Both the position numbers and the translations under genes were made by a program. Under the pieces are notes generated by a model. It was not told where the DNA came from. It saw only the letters and a program-made list of their open reading frames with translations, and did not search any database. Shown here one piece after another: positions 21,351 to 32,546 of a DNA stretch of 64,000 nucleotides (position 1 is the stretch's first letter; every line of letters begins with the position of its first letter). Source of the stretch: Ampullaceana balthica (taxonomy: Eukaryota; Mollusca; Gastropoda; Lymnaeidae); the NCBI GenBank assembly GCA_944989445.1, contig CALYLW010000499.1, positions 465,338-529,337 of the forward strand, read 5' to 3'.

Positions 21351-22300
21351 TTTGTGGGTGTTTGTAGTCTAAGATAAGAAATTCTGCTTTACATCATTTG
21401 GTTGGGCGATGGTGGTATGACGTAAATAATTCTACAATCCACCATTGACTTGGATTATAATAACGTGAGATTGTAATGACATGCGACTCGCCCATAATTA
21501 ATTGCCAATAAGAAATCCTTTTGGGCAGGCGTCCAGTCCAGCATTACACAATAATCTCTAAGAATGTTTTTTATGGCGCTAATCAATAAAAACAATATTG
21601 GACCCATTCCTGACGTGCGATCGCTTAGCTCCACCGTTCCAACCTCCCTTCCACACATCACAGAGAGCTATTTTTACCTGCAAGATTTTCGGCATTGAAA
21701 TTATCGGTCATAATTTCTTGGGATTTTAAGGGATTCATCTTGAGATAGTGTTCCTTTTTTATTTATATTTTTATTTATTTTTTAAAATTGTAATAGTTCT
21801 TAAAGTGGGGGTGGGGAGTGGACGTGGGTAATTATCACAAGTACATTTTATTTTATGAGTGCATATCTCGATGGTTGTTTTTGAATGCATTTTTCTTCTA
21901 CTTTTGGGGGTATGATGGCAAAGTAACCGATAATTGAAGATACGGCATCATAAACCTTGTGATACCCAGTCAAGGGTCACAAAAATTTTACTTGTGAACT
22001 TTGACCTTTAAACCTTGAGAACACCACGTAGTCGTCAATCGGATTTCTTTGTATTATTCGATGAAATATTTGATAAGTGTGTTGTCTTTGTTAACTTAAA
22101 ATGTCCTGCTATTTTATTTGGAAAAAAATAATCTTACTTTATCTATTGCTTATAATATCAGTTTAAAAAATGTTTAAGGAAGTGGCGATGTATTTACTTT
22201 CATATCTATAAAAGAAATTCAGGGAAATTTTTTCCGCGAATTTGATTCTTCATAAATTTTTTAAATTGACGATCTTATTAATTGGTATAACTTTTTTTTC
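21351..22300. other. No gene recognised
   Basis: A 68-codon minus frame (21455-21661) matches nothing known. Otherwise this is A+T-rich sequence. Confidence 0.5.
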
Positions 22301-22590
22301 ATACACCTGGACTTCTGATCTTTCCTACAACTGGACTTTTGATCTTTCAAACAACTGGACTTATGATCTTTCCTACAACTGGACTTATGATCTTTCATAC
22401 ACTTGGACTTATTATCTTTCCTACAACTGGACTTTTGATCTTTCAAACAATGGCCTTATGATCTTTCCTACAACTGGACGTATGATCTTTCATACACTTG
22501 GACTTATGATCTTTCCTACAACTGGACTTATTATCTTTCATACAACAGGACTTATGATCATTAATACAACTGGTCTTATGATTGATTTTC
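22301..22590. repeat. 24-bp minisatellite, about 12 copies
   Basis: The unit is CTGGACTTATGATCTTTCCT plus ACAA. Because 24 is divisible by three, both strands keep long frames open (Thr/Tyr/Asp-rich on plus, Lys/Ser/Cys-rich on minus). These are not considered genes. Confidence 0.95.
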
Positions 22591-22686
22591 AAAAGTCACA
22601 ATCATTGCAGGATTATCAAGGACAATACAAATGTCTAGAAAAAAGACAAAGTTCTAATCAAAGTGTTAAGGCCAAATCTCAATGAC

Positions 22687-22915
22687 TAAGGCTGTAATAT
22701 CTTCGTGATGTTTTTACTTATTAATATATCTTGTAGGCGTTCTCTCAATACATAATCTTGCATACAATAATCCTCTGAAGAACTGGTTTCAATAAAACAA
22801 CTTTAATAGCTGCACTATGCACATAACATATAATTTGAGGTTATACAACGTGGAGTTCTGAGCCACACAATCCGCCATTACACACCAGAATTCTGACAAC
22901 ACTGATCATTAACTC
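22687..22915 (-). mobile_element. LTR-like dispersed repeat, copy 2 (minus)
   Basis: Reverse complement of 1-225 over its whole length, from ATATTACAG at the low end to CTGACAACA at the high end. The edge pair TGTTG...TTACA fits LTR ends, but flanks show no clear short duplication, so solo-LTR status is unproven. Confidence 0.5.
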
Positions 22916-23234
22916 GAACGTTTTGCTCCATCTCTTCCCGCGCTTTCACTCACGTGACCTCTCCGTCATCCAACTCGTGATACACTCGTGATTCACACGT
23001 GACAAAGGCCTGCTCTAATGATATCATTATATTAAACTTGACCTTTCTATTACTTTCCCATAGTACATGGCGGCTGGATACCGAAGCTGAGGGGCGTGGG
23101 ATCTAGCACACGTTAAAGCCACTAAAGAAATGTTGATGAATGACTAACGCTCAGAAAGTCATCCGCTGACCTGGAGAGGGATGGGCGCCGCATAGGTCTA
23201 CTAAGCCCGAGAATGTTCTAATGGAAACATTAGA
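22916..23234. other. Unique sequence with several CACGTG-like words
   Basis: TCACGTGACC and TCACACGTGAC occur at 22953-23000. This may be a further part of the LTR-like repeat or unique DNA; no gene is seen. Confidence 0.4.
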
Positions 23235-23690
23235 ACCTCCCATGACCTCCAAAAAAAGAGCTACCAGATTCATTACTGGAGAATATTCAAAACTGACTAG
23301 AATAACACCATTAGTTAAATCATTAAACCTTGAAACACTAGAGGATAGAAGAACCAAGAGTAAAGTAGTAATCATACGTAAAGCAATTAACTCTAATTTA
23401 TAAATACAACACAAAGATAACTTAATACAACCCTCAGATAGGCATAAGGATAAAAACACCTTTCTTATTCCGTATGCAAGAACAGACTCATACAAATTTT
23501 CGTTCTTCCCGTCCGGAATTCGGGCGTGGAATGGGCTGCCTGAAGAAACCAGGAAAACAAACACTTTGTCAACATTTAAACCTCTAATAAGAATGCAGGA
23601 CTAAACACAAACCATAGATAAGCGTAGGACGCAATAATCTTATGTATAGAAGGAGCGTCTGAAACAGATAAGATAAGATAAAGGTTATGG
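23235..23690 (+). pseudogene. LINE (GATAA-tail family) 3' copy
   Basis: This is the same LINE as 34911-35965, here on plus and truncated further. It starts near KRATRFITGEYSKLTR, continues PLVKSLNLETLEDRR and KSKVVIIRKAINSNL, then has a premature TAA at 23401-23403 where the better copy has GAA. Beyond the stop the frame continues to the natural end. The 3' UTR reads GCGTAGGACGCAATAATCTT and GAAGGAGCGTCTG, ending ACAGATAAGATAAGATAA. Confidence 0.9.
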
Positions 23691-24300
23691 GACACATACA
23701 CACACACACCTATAGTACAGGTCTAATGTGTAATACACCCCCCAACCTTTAAAAAATACAGTGTTTTTTTTTAAATAGAAATGCCAGGGTTCAGATTGGT
23801 CCATCCTGATTGACCGGACCACACGTGAAATGCGCCAGGCAGTAAAATGGCCATTGCCCCCCCCCCACTTTCCGCCATCGTCCTTTCAGACCAGTCTTTG
23901 AAGTCTGGATTTGTAAAAAAAAATGTAGTTGCTCCCTTTTTTTTGGGGGGGGGGTAGAGGGGGGCGGAAAGGGGGCGGCTATTCTGCACCAGGTCAGTGG
24001 TTGACATCCAAAGAGATAACGTTTAATCATAGGCGTATCCTCGGTGCAACCACTTCATCTTGAAAATTGCTCATTTGAAAACGGTATGTGTTCCCTGCAT
24101 TTATGCAGTTAGACCGGGGTTTGTGTGTGTGTGTGTGTGTGGCTGAATAGCTGCTAAGCTCTTATTCAAGCCCGTGGGTCATGGAAAGTCCTGGCAGCTT
24201 AACACTATTGTTATTATTATTGTGTATGTGGCTTAGTCTAAGAACCTAATGTTTCTGTTTATTGTAATGAAAAGTAATTGTAAGTTAGAAAAAAAAATGC
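23691..24300. other. Low-complexity sequence
   Basis: Contains short CA and GT microsatellites (about 23697 and 24120-24140), C-rich and G-rich runs at 23855-23875 and 23937-23980, and a small hairpin-prone patch. Minus frames of 78-79 codons through the G/C runs look like composition artefacts. Confidence 0.5.
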
Positions 24301-24370
24301 AAATAAATAGAGTAAAAAAAAAGATTTTTAAAAACCACGTTTTTATAAGCGACTAAAAAGAAGAAACTAT
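24301..24370 (+). mobile_element. Family D fragment
   Basis: AAATAAATAGAGTAAAAAAA followed by GATTTTTAAAAACCACGTTT and GCGACTAAAAAGAAGAAA matches the arms of the fold-back element at 60257-60612. Confidence 0.6.
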
Positions 24371-25110
24371 ATTTTTTTCACAGAATTGTGTAGGAAACAT
24401 ACTTTTTTAATTAATATTTAAGGAATCGAAACGAATTTAGAACTGATCTGATTTCTGAAATATTACCAAAGGGGCAGTTCACGTATTATAGAACGAAAAA
24501 ATATCAATTTTTACCCTCCTCTCCTCCCTCATATAACATAATGTAATACTAGTGTTAACCCCCAATATAATAAAATATCAATTTTTACCCTCCTCTCCCA
24601 TTGCTGGTCTCGAGATATGCGCACTACGGCTGTTGTTACCTGCCCCCCTCACCCTTTGATACCATCACTTGCCAACAATAAACTGTGATTGGTCGATCCC
24701 AGCGAGCGTCATTCGTCATGCTCTTTTGCACACGACGTGTTCTTGTGAATTATATATAGAGATGACCAAAACAAAATATATATTTTCAAGAAAGGCTTTC
24801 TTTCTCCCTTAAACAAAATCAGACTTGGGACAGGTCTAGGGAAGGATATTGTCAGTGAACCCTTCTCCACTCGAGTTAATAAAAGCAAAGAAGACAAAAA
24901 AGGAGATAAAACTAACAGATTATTAGCTAGTTATGTATTTTTCCATATTTACAAACATTAAAGGAAATCGTAGTTTCCACAACAAAAATTTAAAAATCTC
25001 GTCCCTAACGGGGTTTTTCGGAATGTTTATGTTGGTTCATGGATAGTACATTACACTATAATTAATTTATTATATTTTTAATTACTTATAATGAACCGGT
25101 CCTACCACAA
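24371..25110. other. No gene recognised
   Basis: A word AAAATATCAATTTTTACCCT is duplicated at about 24498 and 24574, separated by 50 bp. No coding region is supported. Confidence 0.5.
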
Positions 25111-25365
25111 AAAATTCTGTCCACCGATAAAAGGTAACCTTCCTCCCCGTTGATCACCACAAACCTTCCTGTCCGTTGATCACCACAAACCTTCCTGTCC
25201 GTTGATCACCACAAACCTTCCTGTCCGTTGATCACCACAAACCATTCAACCCGTTGATCACCACATACCATTCTACCCGTTGATCACCGCAAACCATTCT
25301 GTCCGCCGATTAACGAAAAAAATTCTTACCGCTGATTGCCGCAAACCGAACTCCCCGCTGATATC
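25111..25365. repeat. 26-bp minisatellite, about 9 copies
   Basis: The unit is CCGTTGATCACCACAAACCT plus TCCTGT. The four central copies are almost identical; the right-hand copies are progressively diverged. Confidence 0.93.
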
Positions 25366-26050
25366 GCTCTGTCAGAGGATCTCCCCAAATGATTGTGTCC
25401 GAAGAGCAGAGCTTTTGGCCAGATTTACCGTGGGGTTAAAATACGTGGGGCGCTTTCTCTGCTTTGTCTCAATGCACGTACCAGGAAGCCGAAGTAAACA
25501 AACACTTTCTCTAACGAAACCTAAAAAAAAATAATAAGTAGATCTATACAAAAAAAGATAACCTTTTCCACGAAAGCAAATTGAACAAAAAAAATTCCAA
25601 TAACCGAAATTGCAGGTTCATTAGCTTTGATATTTACATTTCAATCTATTCGATGTTTTTTGTGTGTATTTGTGTCTGCCGCATTGCACCGAGGTGGGGG
25701 ATTTTAAAAAAACAACAAAAAAACATCGAATTAATTAATTAAACCTGTGTTTAATTTTGAACACTTTCTTTTCCTGCCTTTGGCTTACTTATTTGTTTCG
25801 TAAATACATATTTATTTTTCCCTTTCCACTAATAAAGGTGACTGAAATTAGAGCGATGTGGCAGACACTTTCGCAAGACTTAAATGCCATTGTCAAAAAC
25901 TTAGTGAACGAGCCAAGTCCGTTTAGCTCAGACGCTACTTCACGTTTATGTCACGTGATTAGATCAAAAGTCTGAAGATGAGGAATTGACAGGCATTGCT
26001 GTCTTATAAAAACAACGAGGTCAAATCACAGGAGTTGTTTGTTTGTTCCC
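25366..26050. other. No gene recognised; weak coding-like frame
   Basis: A 72-codon plus frame at 25757-25975 includes an unremarkable segment around MWQTLSQDLNAIVKNLVNE. It could be part of an exon, but I see no clear splice sites or family. Confidence 0.35.
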
Positions 26051-26172
26051 GCCGAGAGCAATCAGTGAGCGGAGCAATCAGTGAGCGGAGCAATCAGTGA
26101 GCGGAGCAATCAGTGAGCGGAGCAATCAGTGAGCGGAGCAATCAGTGAGCGGAGCAATCAGTGAGCGGAGCA
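26051..26172. repeat. 18-bp tandem repeat, about 6.5 copies
   Basis: The unit GAGCAATCAGTGAGCGGA is repeated essentially perfectly. Confidence 0.97.
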
Positions 26173-26323
26173 AGCTTCAAACAACACATAAACAAACATA
26201 AAACCACACTTTTGGCAACAGCTAATGGCGCGATCTTTTTGTGTCTGTTGCGACATGTCAACTAACCTCCAATTATTGATGCCCTCACTGAGTGACCTTG
26301 CAAACAGCGATGTACGCTCTTAC

Positions 26324-26450
26324 CAGAAACATCGCGAACTCTAATGTCAGCGATGATGACCTTAAAACCTTGACCGTGGGCCGTAAGTACCGACAGAAGA
26401 AGAACAAGACACATCAAGTGCTGAAACTTTGCCTCAATTGTCTGGATCAT
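26324..26450 (-). CDS. Candidate first exon of a secreted protein
   Basis: On the minus strand an ATG (26448-26450) opens 42 codons. They form a short polar N-region, then a hydrophobic core LMCLVLLLSVLTA followed by HGQG, a good signal peptide with likely cleavage near the Gly/Gln residues. The mature start is FKVIIADIRVRDVS. The exon would end at 26324, where the minus strand reads TCTG then GTAAGAG, a strong splice donor, leaving phase 1. Reading on past the donor gives only about 20 more codons before a stop. The family is not recognised and no second exon could be placed by eye. This is the best host-gene candidate in the window, but it rests on a single exon. Confidence 0.4.
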
Positions 26451-26635
26451 GATGAGTGTAACTAGTTTATCTTCAATTGATCTACAACAAGCTCATAGCA
26501 CACACCTTGTACTGCCGTCACGTGATACGGCAAAGAATCATTGCATGCCAAAAATTGCCGTGACTCTTTCCAGGATAACATATTCATATGTGTGTTTGTT
26601 CCCATGAATGCATTGCTTGGAATATTTTTTTTTAA

Positions 26636-27308
26636 CTAGCTTTTTAACGCAATTTCCCTTGGGAATTGCATTTACGCAATTTGAAATGTCTGTGCACTGT
26701 TCGAGCCTGCACGTGCAACTCCTCCTGAACAATACCAGATGGAGGGTTCGGGTCTTTGCAAATATGCTAAGGAGGTCCCAATGATTTGCAACGGCCAAAA
26801 AATACCAAAAAGGTTTACTGGATTTCCTGGAAAATAAATTTAAAAAACGAAAAAATATCAGTATTTTGTCAATTTCTCGCCAACCATATCATCTATCGGG
26901 TTGAAACAAACGCCAAACAATAGCCAATTATATTTAGAGGAAAAATAATATATTTGTATCGTACGTTTGTTCGATTCCCGAAATTTTAGCGGCATTTGTA
27001 GAAAGCAATTGTTTTGTTTAGTTTCAGAATTATTGATTTGAAATGACTTTTATTGAAATCTAGAATGATAGTTGATGGGATTTTCCCACTCTGTGAATGC
27101 TAATGTTAGATTTTTGTGTGGTGCGCACTATATTGACACATTCTTGGTGTGATGTAGCGTGAGGGGATATGACCTCATATTTTGTTTCAGAATTTCTTAT
27201 TTGAATCGACTTTTAATGTAATCTAGAATGATTTCCCTTGAATAAAAAATCGGAAATTCCTTGTTGGAAATTGCGTTTAAATACTCATTTGAGTTTTTAT
27301 TACATGTT
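26636..27308 (-). mobile_element. Family B DINE/Helentron-like element, copy 3 (minus)
   Basis: Read on minus, the element runs from ATGTAATAAAAACTCAAATG to the terminal hairpin (GCAATTCCC-AA-GGGAAATTGC), then GTTAAAAAGCTAG. The CTAG terminus is followed by T, as expected of Helitron insertion between A and T. Landmarks TTTGGCGTTTGTTTCAACCC and AAGACCCGAACCCTCCATCT agree with the other copies. Confidence 0.85.
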
Positions 27309-27477
27309 TAAAGTTATACATGCGCTTTAAATTTTGAAATATTCTCTGAAACCTTACCCACCCCTACCATATCGCAGCTTTGCAAGCATCTCTATAATTT
27401 ATTACGGATCAAATCTTCTCAATATAAAGAGATAATGACATCAAATAGGTTTAATTTGCAACATCTCCCCCCTACCC

Positions 27478-27738
27478 CCACCAGATAGACATAAGGATAA
27501 AAACACCTTCCTTATTCCGTATGCAAGAACAAACACATACAAGTTTTCCTTCTTCCCGTCCGGAATTCGGGCGTGGAATGGGTTGCCTGAAGAATCCAGG
27601 AAAACCAACACTTTATCAGCATTTAAATCTCTAATAAAAATGCAGGACTAAACACAAACCATAGATAAGCGTAGGACGCAATAATCTTCTGTATAGAAGG
27701 AGCGTCTGTAAACAGATAAGATAAGATAAGATAAGATT
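27478..27738 (+). pseudogene. LINE (GATAA-tail family) 3' end fragment
   Basis: Begins within the last ~70 codons of the LINE ORF at ATAGACATAAGGATAAAAAC and continues through FSFFPSGIRAWNGLPEESRK to the natural stop. The 3' UTR GCGTAGGACGCAATAATCTT and a (GATAA)4-5 tail follow. It is strongly 5'-truncated, with no intact function. Confidence 0.9.
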
Positions 27739-28561
27739 TCAGCTTTTCTGTGTGGATTAAGAAACAATAACGACAAAAATATTTTAAACAAATAATAACT
27801 CGAGGTTACCTGTCTAAGACTCTTCATCTAAAAGTATAGTCTAAGTGAGTTCATCCCTTAGCTCCAGTTAAAGTTGTGTATTTTTAGACATAAGGTCAAG
27901 GTCACATCTAGAGTTAAACTCTCTAACCTTTACGCCGTGTCAACATTCAACAAATGTACGGATAAAAAAAGAAAATACTGACAAAACATTAGACATTAAG
28001 AAGGAAAAGATTTGAAAGCTGGCCTTGGAAAGAGCAATGAACTTTTTGAAGAGGGAAGAAATTATTCAAGAAGGAGATTTTGAAGTTGATTCATTATAGA
28101 ACGGAAAGAAGAAAAAAATATTTAAATGTCACATTTTAAGATTTTTAAACTGAGTGACCTCCTGACTTTTTAAGAGGAAAACGCGGATGTCGAATGTAGG
28201 AGCACTACTATTGTTTCGTTGAGGCGTGGGCGGAACCGTTTCTGGGCAACCGAGATAAACAACATGATTAACTTTGGGTTGGAGAGTATAAATGGGTGGA
28301 TGGGGGGGTTTACTCTAAATTTTTAAAAAATATATTGGTTCAAGGAGAACAGGGACCACATATTTGAAAATCCATTTGCAGTGTTAAAGAAAATAATTTT
28401 TTTAAAAACTCCTTAGGGAGGTGGGAAGGGGACCAATTAAAGTTAAAAAATGTCTAGTACACTTAAATAAATAAGTAACGTCAGAGGATTTAAAAATTAA
28501 TTTTCAATTACACATCCTCGTTTGATAAGTCCTTGCGTTATTGTATTTAAATGATATAAAG
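27739..28561. other. No gene recognised
   Basis: A+T-rich sequence with short purine runs. No supported feature. Confidence 0.5.
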
Positions 28562-29071
28562 AAGTAATAATACAAACTCGAATGAGTATTTAAACGCAAT
28601 GTCCAATAAAGAATTTCCGACTTTTTTATACAAAGGAAACCATTTTAGATTACATTAAAAGTCATTTCAAATCAATAATTTTTATAATTCTGAAAATAAA
28701 TAAAACAATTGCTATCTTCAAATTGCTGCTAAAATTACGGGAGTCGAACCAAAAGAGATTTTTTAGAAATTCCTTATCCAACATTATTCTGAATATTATT
28801 AGCTATCGTTTGGCGTTTGCTTCAACCTGATAGCTGTTAATGTTGCCGAGAAATTGATAAAATACTTTTAAATTTTTTTTTATTTTCCAAGAAATCCAGT
28901 AAACCTTTTCTGGAATTTTACTGGCCCGTGCACATACATACAAAAGAACCTAGCACTCTATCTGGTATGGTTCAGGAGTAGTTGCTTGTGAAAGCTCGAA
29001 CAGACATCCATACCGGAAAGTTTTTTCAAACCTATAAGGCCAATTTCCCCAAGGGGAAATTGCGATAAAAA
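28562..29071 (+). mobile_element. Family B DINE/Helentron-like element, copy 4
   Basis: Starts AAGTAATAATACAAACTCGA and ends in the hairpin CAATTTCCCC-AA-GGGGAAATTG. It is shorter than copy 2 because the segment containing the CACACC and GCGCACC words is deleted. Confidence 0.8.
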
Positions 29072-29469
29072 ATGTGTGGTAAGCTCATAATATGCATCGG
29101 CTGAGAGATACAGTGAAACATTTATACTTCAGCATTGCAGCCAGTAAGTGTTATGTGACACAAAAGATATGGAAGACAGTGTTGTCGCAGTGGAAATACG
29201 AGTTTTCACAACTTCAATAAATCTGTATGCTTATTCGATTTCTGATCTTTGAACGTTTTACAAAGAACATTAGCTTCTTGGGCTACCAATTGCTGTGGTG
29301 ATTTTGTTTTTGTTTTTCTTTTTGTTTGCTTTTTTGTTTTGTTTTTTTGTTGTTGTAATGTCGCCTCTTCGTCAGAGTCATGCTACGGCCAAAACAGCAC
29401 AGCAGCACAGTCGCCGCTATGCGGAGCCTAGAAACGTTCCAAAGAGCATCATTTGAGCAGTTGGCAAAG
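29072..29469. other. No gene recognised
   Basis: T-rich DNA around 29300-29355. A 60-codon frame rich in Phe/Cys is a T-run artefact. Confidence 0.5.
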
Positions 29470-30410
29470 CTTTTTAACGCATTGAAATGTCCGTACTGTC
29501 TTTTCGAGCTTTGAACAGCAACTTCTCCTGAACCATACCTGATAGAGGGTTCAGGTCTTTTGCAAATATTTTAAGGAGGTCTCATGGATGTGCACGAGCC
29601 TAAACAATTACCGAAAAGATTTACTGGATTACCTGGAAAATAAAAAAACTCGAAATAATATCAGTAATTTATCAATACCTCGTCAACCATAACATCTATC
29701 GGGTTCAAACAAACACCAAACGATAGCTAATAATATTTAGAACAATGTGGAGAAGAATTTTTTTTTAAAAATCTGATTTGGTTCGATTCCCGTAATTTTT
29801 GTAACAATTTTCAGATAGCATTTGTTTTGTTTAGTTTCACAATTATTGATTTGAAATGACTTTTAATTTAATCCTATATAATAAAAGGCAAGTTTCTGCA
29901 CTTTCTGTCCCGTCATCTATAGCGATTGGTCCCTCAAACACATATGACTCATACAGCCAATCATATTGAACACGTTTACGCCATTTACGCGGACGTTCAA
30001 AACGAGTTATTTTTGGTGCAGTATTTCTTCCAAGACTTTATTTTGAGTTATGCGCGTTGGGATTTATAGTCAAAAGCTCCGTTTTTACGAGTTATTTATT
30101 TTAACACTAATGAATAGTATTTTTGATGTGATACACATGTATGCCTGTCAAGACGGATGTTGGAGGGGAGTTAAAACATGCCACCGAACGCTGGCGGAAC
30201 GTCCTTGGACGGGCTTTGTTGCTCGTCTAGAATAATAGTTAATGGGGTTTTCTCGCTTTATGAATGCTAATGTTAGACTGTAGCGCGGTGCGCATTATAT
30301 TGTCACAATCTTGGTGTGACTCTAGAATGATTTTCCTTGAATAAAAAAATCGGAAATTCCTTGTTGGTAATTGCGTTTAAATACTCATTCGAGTTTTTAT
30401 TACTTGTTTT
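29470..30410 (-). mobile_element. Family B element, copy 5 (minus), carrying a Helitron insertion
   Basis: Minus-strand B copy with its 3' end at 29470 (GCGTTAAAAAGC after a lost hairpin arm) and 5' end near 30408 (AAGTAATAAAAACTCGAATG). Between ATTTAA (to 29871) and TCTAGAATAATAG (from 30226) it holds a 354-bp insert absent from other B copies. The uninterrupted sequence in copy 3 around TCTAGAATGATAG confirms the join. Confidence 0.82.
29872..30225 (+). mobile_element. 354-bp non-autonomous Helitron-like element
   Basis: The insert begins TCCTATATAATAAAAGG directly after an A and ends GGGCTTTGTTGCTCG directly before a T. It therefore sits in an A|T dinucleotide without target-site duplication, the Helitron hallmark. 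A hairpin CGTCC-TT-GGACG lies about 10 bases before the end, where Helitrons carry their terminator. The terminal CTCG would be a one-base variant of the usual CTRR. No Rep/helicase is encoded; the 61-codon frame at 30050-30235 crosses the right edge and is not meaningful. Confidence 0.82.
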
Positions 30411-30469
30411 TTTTAATCTATTCCACCACTAAACAAACTTGAAACAAGTTCACAGTTCAAAATTTAACT

Positions 30470-30960
30470 GTTCCTGAAGTACATCACGGGACCAAAGTAC
30501 ACCATTTTTACAGAAGTACATTAGAGTACTCAAGTACAAGATTGGTACATCACAGTTACTCAAATAAAGCATTGGTTCTGAAGTACATCGCGGATACTTC
30601 AGTAAACAGCTACTGAAATAAAACATTCGTATTGAAGTAAATAACTGGTTTTGAATTACAACATAAGTACATGAAGTACAACATAAGTACCTGAATTACA
30701 ACATAAGTACATGAAGTACAACATAAGTACATGAATTACAACATAAGTACATGAAGTACAACATTGTTACTGAAGTTTATAACAGGTACTGAAGTACAGT
30801 ATAAGTACTGAAGTACATAACTTGTACTGACGTACAGCATAAGTACATCACAGGTAATGAACTACAGCATTGTTACTGATGCACAGCATATACACTGAGT
30901 TACATCACATGTAATAAAAGTAAAACACAGATAATAAAGTACAGCACAGGGTTTAAAGTT
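30470..30960. repeat. Degenerate ~20-bp tandem repeat
   Basis: Unit variants of AAGTACATGAAGTACAACAT fill about 490 bp. The centre (30655-30770) is the most homogeneous. Confidence 0.88.
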
Positions 30961-31869
30961 TCATTCCTCATTGAAAAAAAATATTTACCCTAAAATTATG
31001 AATGCATCTATTTGGTTACGTTAGCTTTTACTAGACCACTCTATAATTATCAATCAAATGGTTATCGTATTTATATTGCAGCATGAACAGTCAATATCAA
31101 AGATTGATCTGTTGGAATGCGTCAAGATTTTGCAAATATCTTTTAAACATATTCCCTACTTTATAGTTTGATATTTTGATCCTAAAGATATTATTGGTAT
31201 ATTTTTTAAAGCTCTTTATAAAATCGACATTTCATGTTTGGATCCATACTGACATACTTTACGTTGTTCCAAGAAATAGATGGAATATCGTTGATTTTCG
31301 TATCTTTAATTTTATCTTTACATTTCTTTCTTTTTTTTTAAAAGTCTGCAATGTTTGCCTAGATTTCTCAAAGATTTATTTAGTTTTTTCACGAGGCATA
31401 GGGCCGGGGCCGAATCGTGAGCTAGAAACACGTAAACGTGTCAGGATGTCAACAACGTATGTGGTCTATGAGTAGACCATTATGACCCAGACGGGCATTG
31501 TACTGCCGAAAAAAAAAGAAGAAAAAAAAGCGCCACCCATTACGTGACTTTCTTCTCTGCGATTAAATTCTCGTGCAAAAGGTCATGAGATATCCCTAAA
31601 TTCTTACAGTTCTTACACTGCTAGAGCAACTTAAGAGAAAGATTTTTTTTTAAATAATAAAAATAATTATGTTAACGCCATTATTTATTGACAACAGCCT
31701 CATACTGACGATTGCGTAAGCGCTGTTTTGTATAACAATAATTTTTTTTTAAATTCTGAAACTTGAATGCGTATGAACTTATGTGTTGTTATTATTATTT
31801 TTTTAAATAAAAAAATTAAAAGGAGGTTAAAATTTTGCAAGAATTGTGAATTTGAGTTATTTATTGCGA
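30961..31869. other. No gene recognised
   Basis: A+T-rich sequence with several T-runs. The 99-codon plus frame at 31176-31475 is rich in Phe/Leu/Ile and matches nothing I recognise. Confidence 0.5.
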
Positions 31870-32162
31870 TGTTTGGGCTTTGATGCTATGGAAAATGAAA
31901 TTTTGATTTGAGGCTATGGAAAAATTAAAATTGTTACTTGAGTCTAAGGAAAAAAAGACATTCTGAATTGACTCTAAGGAAATAAAAGACACTCTGAATT
32001 GAGTCTAAGGGAAAAAAAGCAATTCTGAATTGAGTCTAAGGAAAAAAGACATTCTGAATTATTGATCCTATGAAAAAAAGACATTCTGATTTAAACCTAA
32101 TGAAAAAAAGACATTCTGAATTAAGGCTAAGGGATAAAAAGATATTCTGAATTGAACCTATG
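31870..32162. repeat. ~31-bp tandem repeat, about 9 copies
   Basis: The unit is around GAGTCTAAGGAAAAAAGAC followed by ATTCTGAATT. Copies vary in the A-run length. Confidence 0.88.
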
Positions 32163-32385
32163 GAAAAAAGACGTTCTGGAAAAAGGCGTTCTGAAAAAAG
32201 ACGTTCTGGAAAATGACGTTCTGGAAAAAGACGTTCTGGAAAAAGGCGTTCTGGAAAAAGACGTTCAGGAAAAAGACGTTCTGGAAAAAGAAGTTCTGGA
32301 AAAAGACGTTCTGGAAAAAGACGTTCTGGAAAAAGACGTTCTGGAAAAAGACGTTCTGGAAAAAGACGTTCTGGAAAAAGACGTT
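32163..32385. repeat. 15-bp minisatellite, about 15 copies, open in all six frames
   Basis: The unit AAAAAGACGTTCTGG grew out of the A-run plus ATTCTGA of the adjacent 31-bp array. Its length is a multiple of three and it has no stop in any frame. All six frames therefore give pentapeptide repeats, for example KDVLE or KTFWK on plus and ERLFP or RTSFS on minus. I treat these as repeat shadows. Confidence 0.95.
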
Positions 32386-32445
32386 CCGCTCGCACTGGAT
32401 AGTGGTGAAGTCTCTATCCTAATTCTCGTATATTTCAGTGCAGCT

Positions 32446-32546
32446 TTGATACCACTGACCATTCAGAACTTTGATACCACTGACCATTCAGAACTTTGAT
32501 ACCACTGACCATTCAGAACTTTGATACCACTGACCATTCAGAACTT
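32446..32546. repeat. 25-bp tandem repeat, 4 copies
   Basis: The unit TTTGATACCACTGACCATTC plus AGAAC is repeated four times with no changes in the central copies. Confidence 0.95.

Noticed and set aside
22242..22685. 147-codon plus frame
   Set aside because: Built mostly on a 24-bp repeat, which keeps frame because 24 is divisible by three.
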